From: Notospermus geniculatus
Taxonomy: Eukaryota > Nemertea > Pilidiophora > Heteronemertea > Lineidae
Direction of reading: 5' to 3'
DNA: 64,000 nt
Assembly: GCA_002633025.1 (NCBI GenBank)
Contig: NMRB01000396.1
Location: 235,942 to 299,941 of the forward strand
A model generated the notes under the pieces. The model ran no database searches. It was not told the origin of the DNA and saw only the letters and a program-made list of their open reading frames with translations. Shown here piece by piece: positions 51,271 through 63,790 of this stretch. Within the stretch, counting starts at the first letter, position 1. The number at the start of each line of letters is the position of its first letter. Made by a program: the position numbers and the translations under genes.

Positions 51271-52068
51271 CTAACATCCTTTGTAAATTTAGCCCAGAGG
51301 GTTTCCATTGCTGGCCTGTTTCATAGCTGCACGTTTGTTGTATTATAAATCTATCTGCCTGTCCGAATGCCCAAATAAAGTGGGATCTCAGCAACATATT
51401 CTGGTACTCGTCTCTATTAATATGACACTGCTCAACTTCAGTTTTTTTTACACAAGTCAGCTCTTTCGGCAACTTGAAAATGAGCATTCGTTTGTGTGCT
51501 GGGTCTTGGAGCAAGCCTTCAGGAAATAAACGAAGGAGAGTTGCTCATTGAGAGCCAACTTTACAAGAAAACTATCAAGAGGATAAGTGCCTTCATGCCA
51601 CGTTGAGAGACTCACTGCCTGGAAACTTATGCCTGGCTTTCCCATACTGGGTCTAATAGTAATAATTATGACCCGCTCTAGCAAAAATAGGCACATGCTG
51701 CAACTGAGGAAAAAGTTAATGTATGTGTCTGCAGGTTCACAAGAATCATGGACTGCATGATAATAGTTGAGTACGGTAAACTGATGACCAGTGATGATCA
51801 CTTGCTGGAGCGGGTCACAACTGGTAAAGTGGTTAGTGTCAGATCACTGACACTCCAAGCCGTTGGTGTGAGACTAAGAATATTGGTGTTGCTTTGTAAA
51901 TATGGCAGTAGGTGTATTTGTCAACATACACAGGCATGGAAGAGGAAGCTACAGAAAACATTTGCCTTTGTTGACATGGGAAGCACCGTATAAGCAACAC
52001 CAATTTCTTGAAATACACCAAGTGGAAAATACAAACTTATAAAATTGTTCTATCTGCAATGAATATTG
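51271..52068. other. Intergenic stretch
   Basis: No gene recognised. GACCCGCTCTAGCAAAAATA near 51670 resembles a sequence near 9270 (GACCCCCTCCAGCAAAAACA), so both are probably the same dispersed repeat. Confidence 0.4.
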
Positions 52069-52330
52069 GTGTAAAGTATAATTCACCCTAACTTCAATAC
52101 GGGCAAAGTGCCAAGCTTGGAAATGTGCACAAGTCACTGGTAAATAATCCATGCCCCAGTTACCTAATGTTAGGGTCACTTGAACAGCAAACACCCCAAA
52201 GTTGTGTCCAGTCGACTGGTAAATATTGTGCTTTGTGGTTTGCGGTTTAATCGTCGTGTTCACTTATGGTGTCTGTTGCACAGGCGTGGCACTTTGCCAT
52301 ATTGAAGTTAGGGTGAATTATACTTTACAA
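52069..52330. repeat. Inverted-repeat element just downstream of NT5DC1
   Basis: TGTAAAGTATAATTCACCCT and AGGGTGAATTATACTTTACA are exact reverse complements. The arms extend through AACTTCAATA and GCAAAGTGCCA for about 45 bp. Its right end is about 40 bp from the NT5DC1 stop codon, so it probably lies in that gene's 3' UTR. Confidence 0.82.
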
Positions 52331-52372
52331 CAGGTTTATTCTTGTAGAATGATTGATGTCGGATCAATCTTG

Positions 52373-55300
52373 TCAATGATTGTCTGTTTTCGCCAGCGAG
52401 ATTGGCGGTGATGGGTAGAATCCCGATGTTTGTTTCTTTTCGTGGTTGAACACTTCGAACTTGTGATCCAATGGAAAGTCTGAAAAGGAGACCAGATTAA
52501 GTATCGACCGTGTTCTGCCTAGTGTTTTAGTCGGGTGCAGCAACCTGAGTGCCTTATTACATAGGTGACCTCCTCACAAGCTGCATTTCACAACTCTTAC
52601 CTGTCAAATAATCTAGCTGAGGAACACAGATATCGACATACTTCCGAATGAGAAGTCCCCAAAATGTGTTCATGTATCGCTCGCCCGATTTCTCCTCCTC
52701 CGTCATGTTCACGTCATCGAAGAAGAAAGACCCCCAGTGGTCGGAGGTTAGGTAGTCTTTTTCCTCTTGGGGTGGCGTCTAGGAAAAAGCAAGAAATATT
52801 ATCTTTTAACCTCATCCTTCAGAGTTGGAGACTGCTGTGTGAACTCTTAGATAATCTAGTTGTACATGTACTTGAATAGCATACTGAAGTTCACAGTTTA
52901 TCAAGCGTTTCAAAACGTCAAACTTCATTTTACTGCACTGGGGTGTTCAGTTGACGCCTACTTAACAAATAGGTGTACATGTACTTGTTATGCCTAATCG
53001 TCCCCTAGGTCTAAATTGAATACCCCAGCACAGTATAATGATGTGAACTTCCTGTAAATTGCTTTTGCCAGCAACCATCTTTCTGGTTGCTGTGTAAATG
53101 AAGGAAACATTTGGAGGCAATATCCGATTTGTCTGATAGGAAGGTGATGCATTTTCAGTATGATCCTCGCATCTGTAACATTCCATGATTTGGTAGTCAT
53201 TGGTTTTAATAAAATTATACCTGGCAGTGAAAGAATTAGCCCACTGAAACTTAAGTATATCATGAAAATCTTACTTTAATGTGGCTTTTCATTTTCTTCC
53301 TTATTGGTTCATCATTATCATCATCATTATTGACATTGTTGACAGCTTCGCTATTCTGGCAGTGTCGGATTTTCCGTGGATGTTTCTGCATGCCCTCGGC
53401 TTCTAACTCCTCGAGGATGAGGACAGTTTCCCAGTTAGCGTGCACCTTGGACGGGAAGACGTCGGATCGGAGGCTGTCACCGAAGTACACCACCTTCAAA
53501 ATAATGAACAGAGCAGCCTTGAATCAAGAGCTGGGCACCAAATACGGTACATTAGCTCTATTAGCTCCGTCAGAAGGAGTTTCACCAAGAATCAAACCAA
53601 ATATCAGGGGAAACCATCCTCGCACCCAGGGTCTTCACAACCGGTCCCCTCCTTGCACTTGTTATTGGAGGGGTACGGGTGTAAATTACCTGAGATTCTC
53701 AGGATGAGGGGGAAACACAGGCGCGGATCCGGGGAGGGGGCACCCCCGGCAAGACGCGCCTCCCCTTTCAGCCAACAAATCTGTAAAATTGACCCTGAAA
53801 TTCTGAAATTTGGAGCAAATCATTGAAATTTACCGCAGATTTAATTTTTTTCCAGCACAATGCGCCCCCTCTTTTCCGAAATCGTGGATCCGCCCCTGAA
53901 ACAGGCAGTGAACTTTTCAAATTCCTCACTTTCAGACTTACCTTTGGATTATCTTTACCGACTTTCTGTTTGATGTAGTTCATAAGTACGTCAACGTTCC
54001 CCTGGGAATACCGTTTCCCACATTCCAGCTTCTCAACTGGAGTACTCTCCTGGACACCGTCTGAAGAAGGTATCAAAATCACTTCAATCAACATGTTTTA
54101 TATAAGTACATGATTGACAGATCACAGAAAATCCACAAAGTCTTGGCAAGGAATGCGGCATCCTGTGTCAGGTGCCGGCAATGGTCGTACATCAGTGCAT
54201 GAACTGGGCTTAAAGGAGCACGGTATTGCCATTTTTGTCAACAGCCGGTGCCACCACGCCACTCTCCAACCCAGGGACAATAATATTTGTAATGCATTTT
54301 GTAGTTCCTGTTACTGCCGGTAGGTGGCTCCCTCTATGTCAGCAGTCAAATAAGCATTAGAGATCCAATAACGTGCTCCTTTAAGACAACACCTGCTTTT
54401 GATCCATTAATTTGAATCCTGCCCTTGATGACCAGAAACTTCACTTTGTCATTTCCGCATAAAGGAGTTCACTCACCTAAAGTCAAGAAAGGTCGATTCT
54501 GTGTAAAAAACCCTGGTTTCCTCGCGTAGAATAACGAGACGTCAAAATAGTCTTCCCATTCTTCCCTGTAAAGAGTCGATTTCACATAAATGACAGACAA
54601 ATTCTCTTGACACGAACCTCTCTGTTTTCCTCATTGAAACCTGACCTAACATGATAGTGATCTGCTGGTTTTACTTGCGCATACATACCCTAATATTCTC
54701 TTCAACAGAAAAACCCCAAGGTCAGCCCTGGAAGACGTCATGACAAAAACGATGCGGTTTTTCTCTCTTAATAATTTCAGCCACTGTTTTACCTCCTTTG
54801 TACATTCTGAGAGATACTTTGGCAAGTTTCGGTATTTTTCTGGGAAATATCCACCCTTCATATCTGTAAAAACGAATCAAACAACAGAATTTAACACTTT
54901 ATGTCACGGTAATTCCCTTTAGCAGTATTGCTCACATGATGCGAACCTGTTCCCTTGTTCCAGTTCAACGGTCATTTAGTCAATATGAACTCAACAGAGC
55001 TGACCACCATATTGGCGATATATGGCATTTATAGTCCGCAGTGCTTTTTAACTGCAGCACAGTGTCAAAAACGTTCCAAATTATTTCCCCAGTCTCTCCA
55101 GAAATCTTTGTGACGAACTCAAGAGGCTGCTCAATCAGTGCTTCACTTGATCCTTTCAGACCAGTTGAGACTTGACCAGGAATCGACCTTGTGGCCTCTC
55201 GGTGTTCACTTACCCGGGAAATGTTGTGGAAGGTACGTGTATTCAAAAGCGCCAAATATGTCAGGCCAAAATGTATACTTCTCCTGCCGACCTCCAAGCT

Positions 55301-57758
55301 GAAATTAGAAAGCTGAAACTTTTACGAGAAACCCTTATTGAGATTTTCTGCATTTCTGTACCGGTACATGTGTGTCATTTCATGAAAGATGTCCTGATTA
55401 AAAAGCAACTAGGCCCAAGTGCGGTAATGGTACCTTTTTGTCAATCATGTCTATCACTCGTGCGGCAACAAGAGCACCAGGCATGTCAAAGAAATTCTCA
55501 AAAATTCTGAAATCCCCTGAAAAGGAGAAAATATTGAGATAAATGCCAAGAAAGTGACTTCTCAAGACCAGTGTGTTTGATGATAATATGATTTGATCAT
55601 GTTTCATATGTCACAGTGAAGGTAAACAGTTCTCATCACCAATCTGTAACGCTTGTGTTGTACAGGAAAAGTTCCTCTCATTGGTTGTCTGTGTTTTTCC
55701 TAGGAAGATCTAAAAAAACAATTCCAAGTGGGACATCGACTAGAGACACGGAAACAATAGGCAAAATGATTTGTGATTAGGTCAGTTCAATATTTGCAAG
55801 CATGGCCACTTATAAGTATCAGTTTGCCAAAATGCACGTAGCTCAATCAATGAGTGAAACATCGACGTCAGAGGATACATACTAAAGTTATTGACAGTTG
55901 CTAACAGCTCATCGGAATGGCTCCATCTTCGTTCCTTCCCATACAACGACTCTATTTCCTCATTGGATAAAGGAGTTGTACCATGGCTGGCCCTGTTGAT
56001 GAAGATAAAAGGATTCTGATACATTACAAGACGGTTCACATTGGAACCTCTCTTAACAGACACCTCTACCAGGAGGACGCCTCTCAAGTATGGACAGCAT
56101 AATTCAGTCCCAAATTGATCACGTCAATTGATTCTGACGTTTGTATTCTGGACTGACACCTCTCAATTAAGGACAGAAAAATTTAGCCACTGAATGTGTC
56201 CTTATAGAGAGGCTGCATTGTCAGACATGAAGACCAAAATGTCAGCTATGTCTAATGTCAAGTCCCATAGGCATTATGTAATAATTATTGTGAACACTTT
56301 ACAGATAACTTGTGGTCAGTTCCATGCCTCATGGGAATGTATACATAATAGCCTATTCACTCAGTGTCAATTTCCTTTCTTATTGTTACCTCAGTATTCT
56401 GCCATCCTGATCCAACTTCAGGAATTTTCCAGCTGGTACATCGAACACCAGACCCTTCGTGCTGAAATATTGAAGACAGGCATTCCAGATCATAACGAAC
56501 AATAATTAGAAAATTTCACCTAAAATGCTTTTCCTGCATATCAAAAAATTTCTGATTCGTAAGGCCGTTTTTTTTTAATTAGTTGGTTTACGGGAAATTT
56601 GGTAGGAAATCTGAAGTCGGAGGGGGGAAAAAAATAAAAAAAATAATCAACATTTACTGATTTTTTTTCGAAATATATCCTGAAATGCTCTACGGAGAAG
56701 AGGAGGAAGAAATATTTCCACCATGATGGCTCCCAATCACTATTTTTTCGACATCAAGAAGCTGAAACACAACATCAGCAGGAAAAAATAACTGAGAAAT
56801 TTGAAGTTTTATTTTTTTCAGAGGTTTATTTTTATGCACAGGATCGGAGGAGAAAAAAAACCACACAAAATCCAATTTTATTTTTTTTCTGAATTTGGCA
56901 ATTTCAACGTCGGCGGTCCCGTAAACCAAGTAATAAAAAAAAAACGGCCTNACATGAACGATGGACACCCGAACCATGGAGGGGTGTAGGCCTAGGCCTA
57001 CCTCTCCATGGTTCGGGTGTACAGACTGTATATTACAGTACAGAGGGGATGCATACATACTAAATCTCAGTGTTGTAGACGAACTCCTGTGACTACACCT
57101 TGGGACGAGGCTGTCTCAATTTTGACAAACTCCTGTGACTGAATTTGAATTTGAATTTGGTAACCAGGCGGCGGCGCGCAAGTCGGCGGCGTTGTGTGAC
57201 GTATACACCAAACCTAAATTAGGCCCGCAAATAATAATTTCACGCTCTGCTTACTCAATTCCACGTCTCAAACTTCAGTCTTTACGGTCTTCATCGTTCC
57301 CCATGCGTTCCAGCCTCAAACGCGCCTTAGTTGCGAAGTACAGCCCATTTTTAGTCATTCTCGAAAAATTATTTACATAACCATATCACAGCAGCGTTCC
57401 ACTTTTGACGTCAGATTGCTTCGCAGATTCGCCGCGTCGCGGCGTTCCGGGAACATGGCGTCTAGTTCTCAGCGAGCCTTTGGACCATGTGGTATGGATA
57501 CCTTCTTTTTGAGACACACTGTGTAACACGTGCAAGTGGTAGTGTAAATGTACAGCGCCAGCATTGAATGAATGAGCTTTAGAAATCATGGACCAATTTA
57601 CAAGTGAATAAAGCAAAGACAACTACACAAACCTCAAATAATGGTATCAGGTTATATTTTCCAAGCGTGTGATCAAGGTCAAAGCCGTAGGCATCATAAT
57701 CACCAAGCACAAAATGCTCTTTTTCATCGCAAATCGTCACCGGTTCGTCCTCTGCCAT
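52373..57758 (-). CDS. NT5DC1: 5'-nucleotidase domain-containing protein 1 (HAD family)
   Basis: Minus-strand exons are 57758-57633 (ATG, 42 codons), 56461-56390, 55992-55883, 55516-55434, 54863-54689, 54565-54477, 54060-53942, 53493-53275, 52778-52601 and 52479-52373 (stop). Phases agree wherever exons are adjacent. The order and wording match vertebrate NT5DC1: FDLDHT (nucleophile D27, D29), RASHGT, FFDMPGALVAARV, YFPEKYRNLPKYL, FVMTSS (HAD motif II), RKPGFF, RYSQGNVD, VVYFGDSLRSDVFP (motif IV), NWETVLILEEL and DFPLDHKF near the end. NT5DC1 belongs to the cytosolic purine 5'-nucleotidase-like HAD phosphatases; its substrate is not established. Two pieces are unresolved. One exon expected between 57633 and 56461 is not found, its place being filled by transposons. 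Another, around 55180-55000 (frame with GEIIWNVFDTVLQ), has uncertain borders. An Asn/Asp-rich insert follows EELEAEGMQ. Confidence 0.93.
53718..53898. mobile_element. MITE with CAGG-type ends, hAT-like
   Basis: The ends CAGGCGCGGATCC and GGATCCGCCCCTG are reverse complements with one mismatch, enclosing C- and T-rich sequence. AAACA follows the right end and AAACA lies at the left, but an exact 8-bp duplication is not aligned. It sits in the NT5DC1 intron between the 54060-53942 and 53493-53275 exons; its right end is about 45 bp from an exon. Confidence 0.65.
54214..54380. mobile_element. MITE with TTAA target duplication (copy 2)
   Basis: TTAA at 54210-54213 and 54381-54384 flanks a 167-bp copy of the element at 613-816. 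It has AGGAGCACGGTATTG on the left and CGTGCTCCT on the right, shortened by an internal deletion of about 40 bp. Same orientation as copy 1. Intronic in NT5DC1. Confidence 0.88.
56562..56950. mobile_element. Inverted-repeat transposon in an NT5DC1 intron
   Basis: The ends AGGCCGTTTTTTTTTAATTA and AATAAAAAAAAAACGGCCT face each other, continuing inward through GGTTTACGGGA and TCCCGTAAACC. Its right end touches the dispersed repeat at 56952-57461, with one undetermined base (N, 56951) at the junction. Confidence 0.75.
56952..57461 (+). repeat. ~510-bp dispersed repeat (copy B), inverted relative to 25941-26480
   Basis: Matches copy A over most of its length, including the CGAACCATGGAG hairpin near 56972-57020 and a plus-strand frame (57135-57380) whose peptide is nearly identical to that in copy A. 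Here it lies antisense within the first known intron of NT5DC1. Confidence 0.8.
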
Positions 57759-57934
57759 GTTGATAATTTAGTTCCACAACTTACCGATAGATGGTACATG
57801 CGACAAATCATTAAAGTTGAACTGCTTATTATTTTCGACTGGCTCGATTCACGGTGTGATTGAAAAGCGTGACCCCTCCGAAAAATTGGCCAAAAAACCC
57901 CGGGCCTACCACGGCTAGGAGGAAAATTTACCAC

Positions 57935-58590
57935 GAGCCTTTATTCCTGTCGCCTGAGTGCACAAACAAACCCAGAAACAACGGGATTGCGAGATATCGT
58001 TTTTCCTTTATTGAGTTAATATGAATAAAATTAGGGATGAACGCGGAGTGCACCTGCGAGTGTGCGAGTGGAAGCCGATGATGCTAGATGCAAATACTTG
58101 ATCGAAAATTCACCCTGCTCCATAGCTAATTAACTATACTCCAGCTGTGCTTGAGTTCAATTTACAAGAAAAATATTTAGTTTTGGACGGAATTAAGAAG
58201 TGATGTGAAGATAAACTGATAAAAGCATTTTATCTGAATCCACCGTTCCGGTTTGGACTGAGCCCTGCCGGGCTCATTTTGTGTCGGGAATTGTATAAAA
58301 CCCTCAATTTTCAGTTTTCAAGCCACAATAACAACAAGAGGGACATTATCCTGAAGACAACAATCCTGCCACACTCAGCATTGATCAACGTTAATGAGGC
58401 ATTCTTTCCGAAAATCCTATAGGCCTACAATGAATCAGTGCCTGCCGGTGCACGATAATGACAATCTCTCCTATCACAGATTCGCTTGGTAACATCATCA
58501 CAGAATCATCTCCGAAACAATGGCGCAAAACTGAAAGGCTCAACGGAAAAATGGCTCGATCACACAAACATAAAAAATAAATAAGTAACA
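57935..58590. other. Intergenic spacer between NT5DC1 and the LRR gene
   Basis: Contains the likely promoter of NT5DC1 (to the right of its ATG at 57758, on the minus strand) and the 3' flank of the LRR gene. An AATAAA-like word on the minus strand is not clear. No gene is seen. Confidence 0.35.
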
Positions 58591-58595
58591 TGTTC

Positions 58596-61500
58596 CTATT
58601 TCTTTTTTGATTGACATGTTTTCCTCCTGGTCGCCGATTTCCTCTTAGGTGATTTTTTCTTCTTCTTTTTGCCGCCACCTAGCGGCACAGACATGGAAAT
58701 CATCCCCGAACTCTTCGGCCGGCCTTTTGGGACAGCATGGGCCAGGGCGGAGTGTGACGGTGTCTGGATCCCCTTTCCCGGGACAATCACCGACCCGGTT
58801 GGTGTCGCAGTGCGCACTGTTTCCAGCGTCTCGATGGTTTCGTCCACGTTGATCGGTGGCAGTGACGGGTTGAGGAGGTTCTTGTGATACCGTTTTATTC
58901 TTTCTTCCTCGCGGATCGCACGTTTCTTCTCTTCTCTTTCGATCAGTTTCTGATTCATGACGCCACGGGAAAGTTTTCTGAAGTGAAAACACCGTAAACA
59001 ATATCAGAAGTCCGGTCTGTTTGCAGGCGCAGGACTAACACAAAAGAGCACGTATAGGCAAGTCACAATCTTTTCGACTAAATATACGGCCCCACGAGAA
59101 ATGAAAAACACAAGTCAGAAATTGATGTTTTTCGGATATGAAAGAGTACGCGTGATAGAGGGACTTACGCGTAAGTAACACCCTTTGCATTCCCAGTATC
59201 CGCGCCCCCAGCTTTCTGCAGTTCACGCATCAATTCGTCGATGTCGTAGTGTGTGAAGTGAAGTCCCGTTTTCTGCAAATAGGGATTTTTACCAACAATT
59301 ACAGACTGTGGCCCGAAATGGTCATCTCGGTTTCAAGGTGAAGGACGTCTTAGGTGGAAAGGCGTCCACCTTTTTACACCAACCATGTAGTTGAGCGAAG
59401 ACCATGCGTACGTAGACAGCTTCTTTCTCGGCAAACATGACGCACGGTACCTCGTTTACGTTCAAATTCTGTTCACCAAGCCGTTACCCCTCCAGTGCAC
59501 CGCCAAAACGCCCATCGCGGCCAAACTTGCCTTCAAGCGTTCAGCAAACGCCTTTTTGCCCATCTTGAAGTTAACTGCTTTATCGAACGCCCGAAACATC
59601 TCCACCGGACGGATCTCATTGGCCCGCATGTATTCTATGATGCGCTGCATGGGGTCTTTTACTTTTTCTGAAGTGAAAACGGACTGAATGTGAAGAAGTG
59701 GCACGCTGAAGCGACTTGATTCGGGATGACCTCTCCTGAAAGTGCAGCACTTTTCGGTCGCAGATAATCTGATCTGCAATTGGAGCTGACAGTGAGTTGA
59801 CCAATAGGTGTCACTACGGTCCAATTCAATGCATATTGCGGACTCATTCATTCTTGATCGAGCACCAATCACGTTGATTTTCCTGTGTATTGGTCCGCTA
59901 GAACTTTGCTGCCATCTTTTGGCAATACGCGCGGCTGACTGCTCCTATTGGTGGCCAGGGTCATCAGTGGACAGTCCCTTTCCCTCACCGTTTCAAGCTG
60001 GCTCCAGACTTATGAACATGCAACAGAGAGGGGGTATGAACTATTCTTTTTTCTGCTGAGTCAGCGTTTTCTCACCTAGTCTTTCGCCGAGTACGTCATG
60101 TGACATGACAATGCCGCCATGTTTGTAGTCAAACGGTCGAGAGATCCGTATAGCCTCGGCCATCATCTCGAAGGCACTGATTACCGGTACGTCCTGAAGA
60201 AACAACAGACAGGAATACTGAGGAGCAAGGGATCTGGCAGCTAGGGGATGACGACTGGAGCGATAAATTCTCCAAGCGTGGGGTACCGACATCATCTCGC
60301 GGTGAAGGTATACAGTACGTCAGCTCTTACAGGCGCGCAGTGGCGGGATTATGCAGAAAAGAAGAAGGAAATGGCACTAAAGCAGATTTAGTTCAGCCGG
60401 AGCAAGTATTACACCATGACTTACAGTAAGGTCTAGGTAGTACACCCCGCTGTCCGGATGCGACAGGCCCTCAAGCAGATCAAGACACCCGGTTGTCGTC
60501 AGGGGATTTTTGCCGAGCTGAAAGAGAAGCGCCCCACTACTGATCAAGGAATGGTTGACGAGAATCTGCCATAAACATAGAAAATAGCGTAGGCCTAGTG
60601 ATTTGACGTCTGCACTGGGCCGAGGAATGTTCGTTAGGCAAGGACTCAACAATCCAGGGTCGGAGCTCTGCAATGTCTCCAGTCTTTATCATAAATGAAC
60701 AAGAAGGTCTTGCACTGGCTACATTCTCTACTTCTCATTAAAATTTTCAGATGAAGATCCTCCGCCAAAGCACGGTTGACGTCGTCAACTGGGATTTTCT
60801 TTAGCCTTTGGCTAAAAGAACTAATGGTACCGGTAGTTATAACGCTGGATATCGTCTCGCCATCGCCCTCTAGAGGATCAAGCTCATTATTCTTGGCTTA
60901 GCGCACTCAGTTTCGTCGAAATCCATGTACTGGGTAAAGGTAATTCACACCGAGGTATGTTTCCTCGACGAAACAAGAGACAAGAGCGTTCGGAGTAAGG
61001 CAGTCCTACCGAATGAAAGGTCTACCTCATTTGTATTCACCTTGAGCACCTCCAAAGTTCGATTAAATTTCAACCCGGACATCAGAAACTGTGCCCCCTG
61101 CCAATTAATTCTGTTATTTGATAGGTTCAGTTCAAGGATTGTCCTATTTTTCTTCATCAACTGTCCGACGGCCAGCGCCCCCTCGTATCCAAAACCGTTC
61201 CACGAGAGGTCCACGGTCGTCAGGACACTGTTCGACTGCAACGAAAGCAATGCGAATGCTGTATAAACCAGCACCACGTCCACACGAAACAATTTTATTG
61301 CTCATACATCGTCAGCAACGACCTACTGAACAGCTGAAGGCAAGTTTGAAACGCGTTGCTTTTCACCGCAGACGATGCAATGCCATTGCTAACAATGAGC
61401 AACAAGCAATGGAAAAATCAAACGAGTGATCCGAGCAATGAATACAGGTAGCTAGCGATGAGCAATGGGCTCCTTTTGCACGAGGCAAATTTCATTGCTG

Positions 61501-63790
61501 GTAGGCCTAATGTTGCTAGCAAAGACGAGTGAAGAAACTGCGACCCTGAGTTCGTTACCTTTGTACACAGTGGAACGAATGATCAGCGATTAATCAAAGA
61601 CACACGAGAGCGGTTTCGACTCAAGTGTTTGGATCCTAAGTTAATAGCACAACCATGGATAGATGGTTACCTCTAAGCCTTTACAAAGAGTAACAGCGCC
61701 CTTCCTACGTATTTTATTCCAACTTAAATCGAGGTGTGTCATGCAGATATTCTGTGCTGAAATAACATGCAACATGCTGTTAAAAAATAACATGCAACAT
61801 GCTGTGAAGGGACTTCGCATTTTCGATATCGTGGTCTTGCGTTCTACTTTTCCAACGTGAGCGCTAGCGTTGTGTATTGTCTTTGGGTCATCTTTCAAAT
61901 TTGTCAACAAAAAAGGCGTAACACCAAGGAAAGGTTAACGCCAGGACAGCAAACGTTAAGCCAAGATAGTTCCATTGTGACAGTAAAACTGGAGACACTG
62001 ATTCGTAAATGTGAAAATGCTCTTGTGAGAACAGACTAGTGGTTGATCCCCAGTCGGTCGAAAATTTGAGATTGAATGATGCAATGGGTAAAAATGGTGA
62101 TCGTGATTCTGGGAGCGTGTCCACTGAGACGTTTACCTATAATCTTCCCTATATATTGGGCCCCTTCTTCAGAGAAATTGTTATGGCTCAGGTTTAGGTT
62201 CGTGATACTGTCATTACTCTGCAAGAAAGGAAATTAAAGAACAATCGATGGCTGATAGTCCAACGTTGAACTAACGATGATTTACATGATGGAAGTTTTT
62301 CTGGTCAGAGATTGTGCCAAAGAGCTTATGATCGTAATCGTCAAAACGCATGAACTTACCGCTATTCCGACGGCAATATACTTCGCGTCCTCTTCACCAA
62401 AATTACAGTCTGGAAAATGAAAAAAAACGGACATAATGAAGAAGACATCCGGGGGTGTTATAAAAATGTTGCACTCAATGTCGTCCCAAAGGGGGACATT
62501 CGGTTTAATGTCACCCGACATTGAGGGCAACATTATTTATCTCGTAGGCCTACCAAAAGTCCAGTTGTTTGAAACCAGTGACAACAGCTTTTTTATGAAA
62601 AATTCAAATCAATACCAAAATTACCAATGCCAATCACGTTCAAGGAATTTTACTTGAGGTACGAGATATCAGTTTGTCTCCGTCACGTCCCACGATCGCT
62701 AGAATGCCAATCGTATGAGAAACGTTCCAAGTTTGTATGAAAATAGTTTAGCTACCTTCCTCTACATGTCACTACGGGTTCGTGCCATCTTTGTACGACG
62801 TCCGCGGAAGTGTCTAAGCAAGGAAATTGCTGTGTGGTGTTACATCAACAGCTCAGCTTGTTCTCGCAGTAGCTTACAGTGACAACTGGTGTTAGTTGAA
62901 GATTTAAGACTTACCGGAAAGGTTAAGATACTGCAGCGTTGTGTTTTCCCTCATCATTTGGCCGATTGCTATGGCGCCTCGCGTCCCGAGCTGATTGTGG
63001 GAGAGGTCCTGAAGTTTCGAGAGGAGAACAAAGACGGAGTTTATGTCGTAATGTCAGCAAATTTAGGATGACGATTTTAAGGTATACTTCAGTTTCTCGC
63101 CTCGAAGAGACGCTGGTAATTTCGACATCATGAAATCCCAGTCTAGCCAATACACATCCGCATCAGGAGAAACAGTGGCAAACGCTGTCTCATCATCACA
63201 GGACCTCTTCGCATGCTCACTACGTCACCACTCATGAAATGTGACTCTGGGCACTCTGGTCTCAAAGATGAACTTACTATATCTGTGATGTTGTCATTTT
63301 CGCACAGCATGTCAGCTACATAGAGGGCGCCCTCCTCACCGATCGAGTTGTCGCTCAAGTCCACCTTCTCCAGTCGGGTATTCTTCTGTAAAAAACACGA
63401 CGACCAAGAATGAAAAAGGCTTTACCTTAAGGCACTCCTCCATGTGAGGATTTTCTTGTGCGAGCTGGCCCTCAATGGGCAAATCACCTTTGTCGGTTTC
63501 CTTATGACTTACGCTGAGACCGATGATACAAACGAACTCTCCCGTCGATAGGCGCTGTGGTGTTCTTCTTCATGCAGTTCAGCTTTAACTAACGCTCTCA
63601 AAGCTGCCGTCACTCACCGTCAGAGCGGTCGTGATCGCCTTCGTTGCCATGGTCCCTAGGACCCGTGAACGGAGGCCCATCTCCTTGGCCCTCAACCTCT
63701 CCTGCACCTTCCTCTGCGGTGGGGTTCCAAGCCGTCTGCAAGTCTTCCGATAGGCATACACTCCTACATCTGGATCAACTCTGGTCTTAC
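58596..63790 (-). CDS. Leucine-rich-repeat protein with EF-hand-like C-terminal module (LRRC74-like), 5' partial
   Basis: Twelve minus-strand exons are 63790-63618, 63385-63278, 63008-62915, 62409-62360, 62218-62137, 61756-61671, 61235-61041, 60565-60425, 60193-60076, 59667-59531, 59272-59169 and 58977-58596. They join with consistent phases to 555 residues and a TAG stop. The first exon begins in phase 1, so a 5' exon lies beyond the window or unseen. Ribonuclease-inhibitor-type repeats follow: VDLSDNSIGEEGALYVADML, LNLSHNNFSEEGAQYIGKII, LDLSWNKIRRKGAVTLCKGL, VDLSWNGFGYEGALAVGQLM and LNLSNNRINWQGAQFLMSGL. Then come KVKDPMQRIIEYMRANEIRP and an EF-hand-like helix-loop-helix whose loop lacks a full calcium ligand set. 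The end is a charged, Lys-rich tail. The family resembles LRRC74A/B, whose function is poorly known. The intron after 59531 has a GC donor. A role in protein-protein interaction is inferred from the fold. Confidence 0.88.
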
